Assembly: GCF_002797975.1 (NCBI RefSeq)
Contig: NZ_PGET01000001.1
Span: 2,108,001 to 2,172,000 of the forward strand
Reading direction: 5' to 3'
DNA: 64,000 nucleotides
Source of the DNA: [Clostridium] celerecrescens 18A
GTDB lineage: Bacteria; Bacillota; Clostridia; Lachnospirales; Lachnospiraceae
The notes under the pieces are model-generated. The model was not told where the DNA came from. It ran no database searches and was given only the letters and a program-made list of their open reading frames with translations. Shown piece after piece: positions 38,249 to 46,905 of the stretch (position 1 is its first letter; every line of letters begins with the position of its first letter). The position numbers were made by a program, and so were the translations under genes.

Positions 38249-39963
38249 TTAAAAGGGTTGGGAGGAATGACATTCTGGCCTCCGTTATCGCCTGCCGCTT
38301 CTGTGGTAGAAGACGGTCCCTGGGGCTGGGTAGGCTGGGTTTCTGTGGTACCGGGGCCCTGAGTGACTCCGGAATTTCCAGTAGTCTCATTATCGTGAGG
38401 TGCAGTGGTCTCTCCCGGTCCCTGGGGACTTACTCCAGTGGTTTCAGGGGCAGAAGTCGCCGGATCAGTGGCCGGAATGACAACTCCGGATTTATTCCGC
38501 TTGATGGTAGCCGACTTTCCGCGGTACGTACTGTTATGGAAAAACTCATCGCTTACCACAACGCCATTCTTTTTGGTCACCAGATTGGTCACCCAGCGGC
38601 TTCCCTTGGTCTCAGCCTTAACGATCTTTTCCTCCGTAGGCTGAAGTGTCTGGTCTTCCTCGTAAACCGGCGCCGGAGCATCTAATTCTGCTGTTTTCTT
38701 CGATGTCATGGATAATGTGACACCCTCCTCCAGAATCGGAATTCCCACAATAGAGATCTTAAGCTTCCGGTCGGCAAAACTGGTTCTGATGGCTATTGCA
38801 GTAGTGGAATTATTGACAAATTTCATATCAGGTCCGCCGTAGCTGACCATGGCATCCTCACCTGGCGTTACATAGGAAGGTTCGTAGCTGTGGGCGTGGC
38901 GCTCAGTAGTTGAAAGCCCCGAAAAAACTACCGCATTATATAAGGTAGAGGACACCTGGCATACGCCTCCTCCTGGTTCCTCAACTAATTCTCCGTTCAA
39001 ATAAGCGCCTGCCGGACGGTATCCCTTTGCAGTGGAACGCTCCCCTGTGGCTTTATTAAAGGAGAACTCTTCTCCCGGCTGCAGAATGATGCCGTTCAAG
39101 GCATCAGAAGCCAGTTCGATATTCTTATTCCTTGCACTGTTAGCCGTAGTCGTTGTAGTATAAGTACCTATGACCTTATACATTTCCTTTGCCTGGGCTT
39201 CTGTTATCTTAGGGGCAACTTCCTTGCCTTCCGCCGCGATAACCGCCTGGAAATTCTTATCCTTGAGCTGGGTCAAAATATCCGATGCCAGCTTATCCTG
39301 ATTAATCACAACTCCGTTTTTCTCTCCGGAATAGACAAATTTCCCGGTACTTTTATCAAATCCTGAAATAGAACCGTTCTTGGCGGCTACATCCCATTTT
39401 CCTGCGATGGCTTTTACCTCAGCCTGAACGTCCTCATCCAGTCCGTCAAATTCAAGGGTATAACTTTCCTTTGGTTCACCTGAATATATCTCTTCAAGCA
39501 GGGAGTCCAGCTTTTTGTCCAGCAGATTCTCAAGTTCGTACTGATCGTCTTGATAGGTGACCTTCATTCCCCACTGATATTTATTTTCAATGGCATCCCG
39601 GGCCTCTTCCCTGGACATGCCGGCGATGGAGATACCATCGACTTTAACTTCTTTCCGTAATTCCGGCTCTGAAACGGTTGGGGTATTGACCTCCGTCTCT
39701 TTTGCCTTACGGCCTCCAATAAGCTTAACAGCCGCCATAACGCAGATAAAAGCAGCAACAGCCAGAATGATCGCCAGAAGTATCTTTGTGATGTTATACT
39801 GAGGGCCTCTTTTTCTTTTCTTTCCCCGCTTTGACTGATAGGAGCTGCCCGTTCTGTAAGTCTGTCCTGTCCTGCGGCCTGTTTCCGATGCATTTTTACT
39901 GCTTCCATTCCGGGAAGAATTGGTTCTTCCCCCACCTCTTTGTCTGTTATCTATTTGATTCAT
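38245..39963 (-). CDS. VanW family protein
   Basis: A 572-residue membrane-anchored cell-envelope protein. The N-terminus is rich in Arg/Ser/Gly (residues 1-50), then one membrane helix (ILLAIILAVAAFICVMAAV). Outside lie two putative peptidoglycan-binding-type domains, then the VanW domain (FSFNKATGERSTAKGY, GGGVCQVSSTLYNAV, HAHSYEPSYVTPGEDA), a beta tail, and a Thr/Pro/Gly-rich end. VanW-type proteins are linked to glycopeptide resistance clusters, but most, like this one, stand alone and have no assigned reaction. The start is placed at ATG 39963 behind AAAAGGTG; the in-frame GTG three codons earlier lies within that ribosome site. Confidence 0.9.
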   Translation of the reverse strand: MNQIDNRQRGGGRTNSSRNGSSKNASETGRRTGQTYRTGSSYQSKRGKKRKRGPQYNITKILLAIILAVAAFICVMAAVKLIGGRKAKETEVNTPTVSEPELRKEVKVDGISIAGMSREEARDAIENKYQWGMKVTYQDDQYELENLLDKKLDSLLEEIYSGEPKESYTLEFDGLDEDVQAEVKAIAGKWDVAAKNGSISGFDKSTGKFVYSGEKNGVVINQDKLASDILTQLKDKNFQAVIAAEGKEVAPKITEAQAKEMYKVIGTYTTTTTANSARNKNIELASDALNGIILQPGEEFSFNKATGERSTAKGYRPAGAYLNGELVEEPGGGVCQVSSTLYNAVVFSGLSTTERHAHSYEPSYVTPGEDAMVSYGGPDMKFVNNSTTAIAIRTSFADRKLKISIVGIPILEEGVTLSMTSKKTAELDAPAPVYEEDQTLQPTEEKIVKAETKGSRWVTNLVTKKNGVVVSDEFFHNSTYRGKSATIKRNKSGVVIPATDPATSAPETTGVSPQGPGETTAPHDNETTGNSGVTQGPGTTETQPTQPQGPSSTTEAAGDNGGQNVIPPNPFN

Positions 39964-40081
39964 TAACTTCACCTTTTTACATGATTTTGTAGCTTTACAT
40001 TGAGTAGTATACCATACTTTGTGGGAAATGCTATTACGATTTTATGAATTTTCTTAATTATTTTTCGTCTTTTTTCTACAT

Positions 40082-40110
40082 TTTACAGAATGAAAAAAAC
40101 ATGTTACTAT
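40082..40110 (+). promoter_or_regulatory. Promoter of the PHP gene
   Basis: TTTACA (40082-40087) and TACTAT (40105-40110) are 17 bases apart. Transcription would start near 40117, after an in-frame GTG at 40112, which supports the downstream start codon at 40145. Confidence 0.7.
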
Positions 40111-40144
40111 AGTGTTACCAAACTATTTCATTTTGGAGGTTTTT

Positions 40145-40999
40145 ATGAAATTTGTCGATTTGCATGTTCATTCCAATGCTTCGGATGGCACATTCACTCC
40201 CTCCGAAGTGGTGGCCCTTGCCGTAGAAAAAGGCCTGGCAGCCATTGCACTGACCGATCATGACACCATTGACGGTCTTTCAGAAGCCCAGGCTGCTGCT
40301 TCCGGGCTTCCAATTGAAATCATCCCCGGAATTGAACTCTCCTGTGTGTACCAGGGAGAAGAAATTCACATCCTGGGGATTTATGTCGATCCCGCGGACC
40401 GTGAATTTATTTCTGAAACGGATGCTCTTAAAGAAATTCGAAAAAAAAGGAATGAGGAAATGATATGCCGTTTCCAAAATGCCGGCATTTCCATCACATT
40501 AGATGAAGTAATGGCAGGAAATCCTGACACGGTCATAACCCGTGCCCATTTTGCCCGTGTTCTTCTTGAAAAAGGCTATGTAAAGAATATGGACCAGGCA
40601 TTCAAAAAATATCTGGATTATAGCGGCCCCTACTGCCCCCGTAAAGATAAGATCACTCCAGAGCACGCCATGAAAATCCTTACCGATTGTAAGGCTTCCC
40701 CTGTTTTGGCCCATCCATACCAATATCACCTGGGAGATAAAAAAACGGAGGAACTGGTCTGCTATTTAAAGGATCTGGGGCTTCAAGGTCTGGAGGTCTA
40801 CCACTCTTCCAACAATCAGTATGAAAGCGGCAAATTAAGAAAACTGACCCGAAAATATGACCTTTTTCCCACTGGAGGCTCTGATTTTCATGGAAGCAAC
40901 AAGCCTGATATCAGTTTAGGTGCCGGACGGGGAGGCCTGCGGGTTACTGCGCTTCTTTTGGACGATATTAAAAGGATACGGAGGGAGAAGGGCCTTTGA
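40145..40999 (+). CDS. PHP domain phosphoesterase
   Basis: A 284-residue cytoplasmic metal-dependent phosphoesterase with the PHP motifs DLHVHSNASDGTF (metal-binding His pair at residues 7 and 9), LTDHDT, GIELSC, LAHPY and GSDFHG. The class resembles YciV/RNase AM-type enzymes, which act on short RNA 5' ends or on 3',5'-bisphosphonucleotides; which of these applies is not visible. The start is ATG 40145 with TTGGAGG upstream. It converges on hemB with only 22 bases between the stop codons and no obvious terminator. Confidence 0.88.
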   Translation: MKFVDLHVHSNASDGTFTPSEVVALAVEKGLAAIALTDHDTIDGLSEAQAAASGLPIEIIPGIELSCVYQGEEIHILGIYVDPADREFISETDALKEIRKKRNEEMICRFQNAGISITLDEVMAGNPDTVITRAHFARVLLEKGYVKNMDQAFKKYLDYSGPYCPRKDKITPEHAMKILTDCKASPVLAHPYQYHLGDKKTEELVCYLKDLGLQGLEVYHSSNNQYESGKLRKLTRKYDLFPTGGSDFHGSNKPDISLGAGRGGLRVTALLLDDIKRIRREKGL

Positions 41000-41021
41000 C
41001 CCCCTCCCCCGCCATCTTTCA

Positions 41022-42005
41022 TCAGCCGATTTTTCCTTCGTCCATAAAACGTGCAAGTTCTATCGCGTAATATGTAATAAGGATATCCGCTCCTGCGCGG
41101 TATATACTCACCGCTGACTCGCAAACAATCTTTTCTTCCTCAATAAAACCGGCTTTTGAAGCCGCTTTTATCATAGCATATTCACCGCTTACACTATATG
41201 CCGCCACAGGAAGGTCGTGACGGTCCGCCACTTCTCTTATGATATCCAGATAAGAAAGTGCAGGCTTTACCATCACGATATCGGCGCCTTCCGCCACATC
41301 TAACTCCACTTCCTTTAACGCTTCTTTCCTGTTATGATAATCCATCTGATAGCTCTTCCGGTCACCAAAAGCCGGCGCAGAACCGGCAGCCTCCCGAAAT
41401 GGCCCGTAAAATGCAGAGGAATATTTAGCAGAATAAGCCATGATCGGCACATTCACAAATCCAGCCTCATCAAGGGCCTGTCTCATGGAACCGATCCTGC
41501 CATCCATCATGTCGGAAGGGGCCACCATATGAGCTCCTGCTTTTACATGGGATAGGGCTATCATGTTCAAATATTCCAAAGTCTTGTCATTATCAACAGA
41601 TTCTCCCTCAAGGATACCGCAATGTCCGTGGGATGTATATTCACACATGCACACATCCGTAACAATGTATACCATAGGATAATGCTCTCTGATAAAACGG
41701 ATAGCCCGTTGTACGACGCCCTCCTCATCGTAGGCCTGGCTGCCGCAAGGGTCTTTATGAGCCGGAATCCCAAACAACAGAACTTTTTCCACACCGGCAT
41801 TTACGAGCCGGTCCATAATCTGGGGAAGCCGGTCCACGCTGTAGCGGTATTGGCCTTCCATGGAAGGGATTTCTTCCAAAATTTCTTTTCCATCTACCAC
41901 AAACAGCGGATAAATAAGGGATTCCTTTGAAACTCTGGTTTCCCGTACCATTTTTCTTAAGGTATCTGATGTTCTTAATCTTCTAGGTCTGTATAATAAA
42001 TCCAT
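41022..42005 (-). CDS. hemB: Porphobilinogen synthase (5-aminolevulinate dehydratase)
   Basis: A 327-residue enzyme condensing two 5-aminolevulinate molecules to porphobilinogen. The Zn site is CMCEYTSHGHCG (Cys-x-Cys and a further Cys), and other marks are APSDMMDGRIGSMR (first active-site region) and MVKPALSYLDII (Schiff-base Lys). The start is placed at ATG 42005, 7 bases after GGAGGG; that ribosome site itself contains an ATG five codons upstream. No other tetrapyrrole genes are adjacent, which is unusual because clostridial hemB usually lies with hemA/C/D or cobalamin genes. It may feed siroheme or cobalamin made elsewhere in the genome. Confidence 0.96.
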   Translation of the reverse strand: MDLLYRPRRLRTSDTLRKMVRETRVSKESLIYPLFVVDGKEILEEIPSMEGQYRYSVDRLPQIMDRLVNAGVEKVLLFGIPAHKDPCGSQAYDEEGVVQRAIRFIREHYPMVYIVTDVCMCEYTSHGHCGILEGESVDNDKTLEYLNMIALSHVKAGAHMVAPSDMMDGRIGSMRQALDEAGFVNVPIMAYSAKYSSAFYGPFREAAGSAPAFGDRKSYQMDYHNRKEALKEVELDVAEGADIVMVKPALSYLDIIREVADRHDLPVAAYSVSGEYAMIKAASKAGFIEEEKIVCESAVSIYRAGADILITYYAIELARFMDEGKIG

Positions 42006-42093
42006 ATTCAATCCCTCCATTTTATTTCTGCATGCAATGAGTCATTTGACCCTGTCCTATTATACACCCTCTCAAATAAGATTCAAGTAATTC

Positions 42094-42122
42094 TTGCAGC
42101 AATGGAAAAGATTGCTTATAAT
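42094..42122 (+). promoter_or_regulatory. Promoter of the 84-residue protein gene
   Basis: TTGCAG (42094-42099) and a perfect TATAAT (42117-42122) are 17 bases apart. An in-frame ATG at 42102 falls inside this promoter and so cannot be the start codon; the ATG at 42162 is used. Confidence 0.75.
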
Positions 42123-42161
42123 AGTATCCATATAAATGAATCAGAAACGAGGTACTGCTTT

Positions 42162-42416
42162 ATGGAAGAATACTATCAGGCAATTGAAGAAGCCATCCGC
42201 ATGACAGGTTATAAAGGCCCGGTGGACGGGGAAGAAATCTATGACGAGATCTGCGATGAAATTGAGGATAAGGAACCGGGGGCCTATGTATTCATGTCAA
42301 AGAAAACGGATGATACTTTTTTTGAATATAAAATCCAGATCTTCGAAGACCAGTTTAATTTAAGCTCCATTGACATCCACTCACCGGATCAGGTTTATCA
42401 CGCAGATTTTGATTAA
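42162..42416 (+). CDS. Small acidic protein of unknown function
   Basis: An 84-residue acidic protein (MEEYYQAIEEAIRMTGYKG, then IYDEICDEIEDKEPG and a beta-like tail YEYKI-type segment). I do not recognise the family. The start is ATG 42162, with GAGG 9 bases upstream and the promoter at 42094-42122. It has no signal peptide or membrane helix. Its stop codon shares TTAA with the stop codon of the convergent P1 peptidase gene. Confidence 0.65.
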   Translation: MEEYYQAIEEAIRMTGYKGPVDGEEIYDEICDEIEDKEPGAYVFMSKKTDDTFFEYKIQIFEDQFNLSSIDIHSPDQVYHADFD

Positions 42417-43456
42417 GACAGTTCTTTGGATAGCCACAGGTCTGTAAGGGAATGAACCACATTTCCCTTGCTGCCTGTGGTTGTTTTAGCCATGGAAAGA
42501 GAATTTAGGACCGCTTCCTCCGTCGCTTCTGCTGCGGCCGTAAAGGCCGTCTCCAGGGCACTTTCTTTTAGTATGCGGATAGAAAGCAGCTCTTTTTCCG
42601 CCTGTTCCGGTATCCGGTTTGCCGTGGTAAATCCAATCATAATATCTCCACTTCCGTGTCCCATATAGGAACCTGTTCTGGAAAGTCCTACCCCAGCCCG
42701 CTTTATAATTCTCTTTAACTGACGGTCGGAGACTGGGAGATCAGTAGCAATGACTGTCATTATGGAGCCTCTGTCCAGGATCTGTGGCTCTGTCATCCGG
42801 GCAATTTCCTCTCCAACAGTCCGTCCGCCTATCATCAGGTTCTCGGTGCTTCCAAAATTCGACTGCACCAATACTCCCAGGGTATAGGTCTCTCCTCCGA
42901 TTTTAAACCTTCTGGAGGCGGACCCGATTCCTCCCTTTAAGCCATAGCATACCGTGCCTCTGCCGGCTCCTACTGCCCCTTCTTCAAAATCCGGCATAGC
43001 ATTTTCCATTGCCGCCCTCATCTCTTTAAGTCCCACGACCCTTTCGCTGATGTTATTCAAGACCGAATCATTGCACTCTCCCACCACAGGATTTACAGAA
43101 GCAAGTTCTGCCCCCTCCTGCCTGCATTTCTCAAGCATCAAATCCACCAGAGCATCGTGAACCTTCCCTACATTTAACGTATTGGTAAGGGCGATGGGCG
43201 TTTCCAGAGTTCCCAGCTCCTCCACCTGGATCAGTCCCTGGCTTTTGCCAAAACCATTATGAATATAAGCTGCTGCCACCAGCTTCCTCCGGAAGGGATT
43301 GTCCTTGCAGGGAATAATGACTGTGACTCCTGTTTTGTGATCCATGGTATCGATTGTGGCATGTCCCACCAGAACTCCTTCCACATCTGAGATTTTATTT
43401 AGGGGTCCCGGAGCCAGTCTTCCCGTGATGATGCCATATTCCCGTATCCTTTTCAT
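42413..43456 (-). CDS. P1 family peptidase (DmpA/BapA-like aminopeptidase)
   Basis: A 347-residue self-processing N-terminal-nucleophile peptidase. The cleavage site should be the Gly-Ser in RGSIMTVIATD, equivalent to Gly249-Ser250 of DmpA, giving alpha and beta chains. Other family marks are KISDVEGVLVGHATI at the start, GAGRGTVCYGLKGGIGSASR, and RTGSYMGHGSGDIMIGF near the end. It releases N-terminal amino acids, in some relatives D- or beta-amino acids. The start is placed at ATG 43456, 8 bases after GGGAGG; an in-frame ATG 14 codons earlier has no ribosome site. It is a single-gene unit. Confidence 0.92.
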   Translation of the reverse strand: MKRIREYGIITGRLAPGPLNKISDVEGVLVGHATIDTMDHKTGVTVIIPCKDNPFRRKLVAAAYIHNGFGKSQGLIQVEELGTLETPIALTNTLNVGKVHDALVDLMLEKCRQEGAELASVNPVVGECNDSVLNNISERVVGLKEMRAAMENAMPDFEEGAVGAGRGTVCYGLKGGIGSASRRFKIGGETYTLGVLVQSNFGSTENLMIGGRTVGEEIARMTEPQILDRGSIMTVIATDLPVSDRQLKRIIKRAGVGLSRTGSYMGHGSGDIMIGFTTANRIPEQAEKELLSIRILKESALETAFTAAAEATEEAVLNSLSMAKTTTGSKGNVVHSLTDLWLSKELS

Positions 43457-43539
43457 GATCCTATCCTCCCTTTTCACATTTATGTTCTTATTATACATAA
43501 TAAACAGTGCTTTGACTTCTTTTTCTTGTTTTTTCCATA

Positions 43540-43568
43540 TTGTACCAGAGGACGAACACTGCTATAAT
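43540..43568 (+). promoter_or_regulatory. Promoter of the 79-residue protein gene
   Basis: TTGTAC (43540-43545) and a perfect TATAAT (43563-43568) are 17 bases apart, 53 bases before the start codon. Confidence 0.75.
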
Positions 43569-43621
43569 AAGGACATAGGAAATGATAATCATTTCACGGA
43601 CATTCCAGAGGAGGGATACAC

Positions 43622-43861
43622 ATGAAAATTCAAAATATCACAGATGTAGAAAAATTTTTCAAAGTAATCGAGCAGTGCAAAGGAACCGTTGAACTGGTTT
43701 CCAAGGAAGGGGACCGGATCAATTTAAAGTCCAAATTAAGCCAATACCTTTCTATGGCCACCATTTTTTCCAACGGCAGTATCATCAATGAGTTAGAGTT
43801 AGTTGCCCATGACCCGGAAGATGTGGAAAGACTCATTAAATACATGTATCAGGGAGAATAA
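43622..43861 (+). CDS. Small conserved protein of unknown function
   Basis: A 79-residue soluble protein (KIQNITDVEKFFKVIEQCKG, then VELVSKEGDRINLKSKLSQY and a C-terminal DPEDVERLIKYMYQG). Similar proteins in Lachnospiraceae are sometimes labelled polyA polymerase, a name with no support in this short sequence. AGGAGGG lies upstream of the ATG, and it has its own promoter and terminator, so it is a real gene. It lacks cysteine clusters, signal peptide or membrane helix. Confidence 0.75.
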   Translation: MKIQNITDVEKFFKVIEQCKGTVELVSKEGDRINLKSKLSQYLSMATIFSNGSIINELELVAHDPEDVERLIKYMYQGE

Positions 43862-43919
43862 CAAAAAGAAGGATTTCGTTTCTGATAAAAGCAGGATCTT
43901 TGTGCCCTATTACTAATAT

Positions 43920-43980
43920 AAAAAATAAGAAAGCTGCCTTGCCGGTTCATTCGGCCAGCAAGGCAGCTTTCTTATTTTTT
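43920..43980. terminator. Bidirectional terminator with 23-base stem
   Basis: A perfect inverted repeat of 23 bases (inner part GCTGCCTTGC / GCAAGGCAGC, outer A/T tracts) with a 15-base loop lies between convergent genes. Its right arm includes the stop codon and last codons of the AI-2E exporter gene (43972 onward). Confidence 0.93.
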
Positions 43981-45108
43981 GTTTTTAGGCTTCTTCTGCT
44001 TATCCAGCCTTTCGTTCACGATTTCCCGAAGAATGGCGTACACCACGGAACATAGCGGAATAAAAATCAGCATTCCAACAATTCCCATGGCGCTGCCACC
44101 GATGGTGACTGCAACCAGGACCCAGATGGAAGGAAGTCCTACGGAGTTTCCCACTACATGAGGGTAGATAAAGTTTCCTTCCACCTGCTGTAGCACAAAG
44201 AATATGATCAAAAAAATGAATGCATCCAAAGGCCTCACCATCAGCATTAAAAATGCACCGATGGCACAGCCGATAAATGCCCCGAACATCGGGATCAGGG
44301 CTGTAAATGCAATTAAAACGCCGATAAGTATCCCATAGGGAAGGCCAAAGGCCGTCAGGGTCAAAAAGAACATACTCCCAAGAATGACCGCTTCCATGCA
44401 CTGTCCCGTAAGGAAATGGGAAAAGGTATCAGAAACCAGCGTTAAAATCTCAAGCGTCCGCAGGGTCACTTCTTCCGGTAGAAATGCCTTCATCAGCTTT
44501 TGTATCTGCCGTGAAAGAGCCTCCTTCTGAAGAAGAATATAAATGGCAAAGACAAGAGCAATTAAAAAGGCAGTCATCCCACTGATAATGGAAAGGGCAG
44601 CCGACACGGTGGAAGAAAGTACCGAACCTGCTCCGGCAGATAAAAATCCAACTATCTTTTCCAAAAAGGATTTCCAGTCAATCTCGATGCTGTTGATATA
44701 ATCTGTAATCTCAGGGTTCTGGGCAAACAGTCTCTCCGCTTCCTCCTTAATACCTGCAAGAAACGCTGGAATACTGTTTTGCAGGCTTATAACGGTTTCA
44801 AGAAGCTGAGGCAACACAACAAAAATAACAAGCAGCAGGAGCCCGATTACAAACACCAGGGTAAGGCAAAGGCTTAATGGCCTGCGGATTTTGTTATCTT
44901 TCTTTACGGGCAGCAATTGTTCGATTCTGCGCATGGGGACATTGAGGATAAAAGCCATAACGCCTCCCAAAAGAAAGGGAGAGATAAATCCCACCAGCTT
45001 CATCGCCAGGGCAAACAGGCTGCGATAATTCCAGCCTGCGACCACCACGATTACGGCAAATACGATCAGGCCCCTTATTTTTTTTATTGTACTGTCATTG
45101 ATTTCCAT
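43972..45108 (-). CDS. AI-2E family transporter (PerM/YtvI type)
   Basis: A 378-residue inner-membrane protein with about eight helices, the usual layout of the AI-2E exporter superfamily: helices near the N-terminus (GLIVFAVIVVVAGWNY), a periplasmic-type helical insertion, and the C-terminal conserved part (GLPYGILIGVLIAFTALIP, FVLQQVEGNFIYPHVVGNSVGLP). Members export autoinducer-2 or act as Na+/H+ antiporters; the sequence does not decide between these. The start is placed at the second of two adjacent ATG codons (45108), 6 bases after AAGGAG. The stop codon is within the terminator stem. Confidence 0.9.
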   Translation of the reverse strand: MEINDSTIKKIRGLIVFAVIVVVAGWNYRSLFALAMKLVGFISPFLLGGVMAFILNVPMRRIEQLLPVKKDNKIRRPLSLCLTLVFVIGLLLLVIFVVLPQLLETVISLQNSIPAFLAGIKEEAERLFAQNPEITDYINSIEIDWKSFLEKIVGFLSAGAGSVLSSTVSAALSIISGMTAFLIALVFAIYILLQKEALSRQIQKLMKAFLPEEVTLRTLEILTLVSDTFSHFLTGQCMEAVILGSMFFLTLTAFGLPYGILIGVLIAFTALIPMFGAFIGCAIGAFLMLMVRPLDAFIFLIIFFVLQQVEGNFIYPHVVGNSVGLPSIWVLVAVTIGGSAMGIVGMLIFIPLCSVVYAILREIVNERLDKQKKPKNKK

Positions 45109-45120
45109 CATAATCTCCTT

Positions 45121-46275
45121 TTATGACTCCTCTTCAAAAGCTTTTCTGATATCTTCCTGTAAAGCCTGAAAGGTGCCCTGGGCCATCAGGGAGCTTCCTC
45201 CCCCCCGGCCGTTTAATCTTCCATTTAATGCTTTGCTCAATGCCCTCATGTCCACCTGCCCGCTTCCAAGGGCATACTGAAAGACACCCTCATCTCCTGA
45301 ACATGCCAAAACAACGCTACCCTTCTTTCCTTCATACAGCATCGTGCAAAACTGTCTCAGCTGTACCGGAGATAAGTCACTTTCAAAAACCAGAAGAGGT
45401 GTATCCAGTTCCGGATAATCTCCGGCCTTTCTTTCTAAAAGCTCTTTGGAAAGCCGGCCGATTTTTCCATCCTTTTTCTGCCCTTCTTCTTTCAATCTGT
45501 CAACTGCCTCCAGGAGATGATCCGGTTTTGCCGACAGCAGGACGGAAATTCCGGACACTGCCTTCTGTTTTTTACGGTAATCTTCCAGAGCCATCCTTCC
45601 GCACAGCATGGTCACCCTGACACCGCCCTTATAATGAATCATCCCCGTCACTTTCAAAAAACCGATTTCTCCCGCCGTAATCACATGGGTTCCGCAGCAG
45701 GCACACACATCGCCTCCCGGAAACTCGATCAACCGGACTTGCCCGGTCAATTCCTTTTTACTCCGGTAATCGATACAGGAAAGCTCTTCCTTTGACGGAT
45801 AAGACTCCAGAACCGGGATATCCTGCCAGATAAGTTCATTCACTTCCGTTTCTACAGCCTCTATCTGTTCCATGGTCAGGATTCCGTTAAAGTCAACGGT
45901 CACCTCATCCTTTCCCATGTGAAATCCTACGTTATCGAGGCCATAATGCTTATGTACGATTCCCGACAATAAATGTTCTCCGGAATGATTCTGCATATGG
46001 CAGAATCTCCTCTCCCAGTCTATGATTCCATTCACCCTGCTGCCAGCCTTTAAGGGCTTATCCGTTATATGAACAATGCCTTCCGGCTTTTCCCTGACAT
46101 CAAGGACCGCCGCTTCCCCCAGACTACCAGTATCAGCCGGCTGTCCGCCGCCCTCCGGATAAAAAGCCGTCCGATCAAGAAACACCTCAAAAAAGCAGTC
46201 CTTCCCCGGCCTGCAATCTATCACTACCGCTTCAAATGTTTTTACATAAGGTCTGTCATAATATAATTTTTCCAT
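45121..46275 (-). CDS. Alanyl-tRNA editing protein AlaX, long form
   Basis: A 384-residue trans-editing protein that hydrolyses Ser- or Gly-tRNA(Ala). The N-terminal beta barrel carries YPEGGGQPADTG, and the Zn-binding editing site is HMQNHSGEHLLSG (HxxxH) plus CACCGTH (Cys and His). A coiled region follows at about 240-290, and a C-terminal DHHA1-like domain contains NGRLNGRGGGSSLMAQG. The combination makes it AlaX-L/AlaX-II. AAGGAG lies 7 bases before ATG 46275. It is 12 bases upstream of the AI-2E gene, so the two may be co-transcribed. Confidence 0.93.
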   Translation of the reverse strand: MEKLYYDRPYVKTFEAVVIDCRPGKDCFFEVFLDRTAFYPEGGGQPADTGSLGEAAVLDVREKPEGIVHITDKPLKAGSRVNGIIDWERRFCHMQNHSGEHLLSGIVHKHYGLDNVGFHMGKDEVTVDFNGILTMEQIEAVETEVNELIWQDIPVLESYPSKEELSCIDYRSKKELTGQVRLIEFPGGDVCACCGTHVITAGEIGFLKVTGMIHYKGGVRVTMLCGRMALEDYRKKQKAVSGISVLLSAKPDHLLEAVDRLKEEGQKKDGKIGRLSKELLERKAGDYPELDTPLLVFESDLSPVQLRQFCTMLYEGKKGSVVLACSGDEGVFQYALGSGQVDMRALSKALNGRLNGRGGGSSLMAQGTFQALQEDIRKAFEEES

Positions 46276-46367
46276 CTTTTGCTCCTTATTTCTCTGTTGT
46301 ACTAATTATACACAACAATTGGATAAGTTCAATCATAACAATTCTAAAATTTTAAGAAAAATTGGAA

Positions 46368-46395
46368 ACAGTGGCAAGCTGACATTCATACACTT
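46368..46395 (+). promoter_or_regulatory. Candidate mother-cell (sigma-K/E-like) promoter of the Cys/Gly-rich gene
   Basis: AC (46368-46369), 17 bases, then CATACACTT (46387-46395). This differs from the sigma-K pattern CATANNNTA by one base and also resembles the sigma-E -10 (CATACANT), but lacks a sigma-E -35. Mixed E/K-type promoters are known for coat genes. Confidence 0.45.
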
Positions 46396-46427
46396 ACATT
46401 GTAAACAAATTATTTGGAGGAACCAAT

Positions 46428-46676
46428 ATGAGTGATCTGGCAGCAACTAACTGTGGATGCGGATGTGATGGAGGATGTGGTAATAATGGCGGCTTCAATA
46501 TTATCTGGCTGATCATTATCCTGTGCTTCTGTGGCGGTGGCGGCGGCTTCGGTTTCGGTGGCGGTTGCAACAACAGTTGTGGTGGCGGATGCGGCGGCGG
46601 TAATGATTGCAGTTGTATTCTGATCATCATTCTTCTGCTCTGCTGCTGTGGCGGCGGAAATAACTTCTTCTGCTAA
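46428..46676 (+). CDS. Cys/Gly-rich small membrane protein (chorion HCB13-like)
   Basis: An 82-residue protein with alternating Cys/Gly clusters and two hydrophobic helices (IIWLIIILCFC and SCILIIILLLCCC). Similar clostridial sequences carry the label chorion class high-cysteine HCB protein 13, a name based on composition only. About 16 cysteines suggest cross-linking, as in spore coat proteins; the promoter resembles a mother-cell one. TTGGAGG lies 6 bases before ATG 46428 and a strong terminator follows the stop codon, so it is a true single-gene unit. Confidence 0.75.
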   Translation: MSDLAATNCGCGCDGGCGNNGGFNIIWLIIILCFCGGGGGFGFGGGCNNSCGGGCGGGNDCSCILIIILLLCCCGGGNNFFC

Positions 46677-46687
46677 GCAAAACATAA

Positions 46688-46722
46688 AACAAGGCCCGAT
46701 CTTTTACAGATCGGGCCTTGTT
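46688..46722. terminator. Terminator after the Cys/Gly-rich gene, shared with the minus-strand small gene
   Basis: AACAAGGCCCGATC and GATCGGGCCTTGTT form a perfect 14-base stem with a 7-base loop, followed by TTTTATTTT on the plus strand and preceded by an A-rich run, so it can serve both convergent genes. Confidence 0.93.
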
Positions 46723-46732
46723 TTTTATTTTA

Positions 46733-46882
46733 TCAGCGGCTCTGACCGTTGGTTTTTCCAGGTCGTTGAAAAGAGTTCTGGCTGCTTACTCCTTTTAGGG
46801 GGCTCTTGTTCTGTTTTCTCTTCATGCAATCTTCATCAATTTCATATACTGAATTTCCATCTATGATTAATCGGCTTTTCAT
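46733..46882 (-). CDS. Small conserved protein of unknown function (49 residues)
   Basis: A basic 49-residue protein (KSRLIIDGNSVYEIDEDCMK, then a Lys/Gln/Ser-rich tail). The start is placed at ATG 46882, 11 bases after GGAG, because codons further upstream read into the promoter. The gene has a near-consensus sigma-A promoter with an inverted repeat between -35 and -10 and shares a terminator with its convergent neighbour, all of which supports it being real. The N-terminal part looks like short proteins I have seen in Lachnospiraceae, but I cannot assign a function. Confidence 0.6.
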   Translation of the reverse strand: MKSRLIIDGNSVYEIDEDCMKRKQNKSPLKGVSSQNSFQRPGKTNGQSR

Positions 46883-46905
46883 ATCTAAATCACTCTCCTG
46901 TAATA

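Noticed and set aside
42102..42161. Upstream ATG extending the small acidic protein by 20 residues
   Set aside because: The ATG lies between the -35 and -10 boxes of the gene's own promoter, so it would not be in the transcript.
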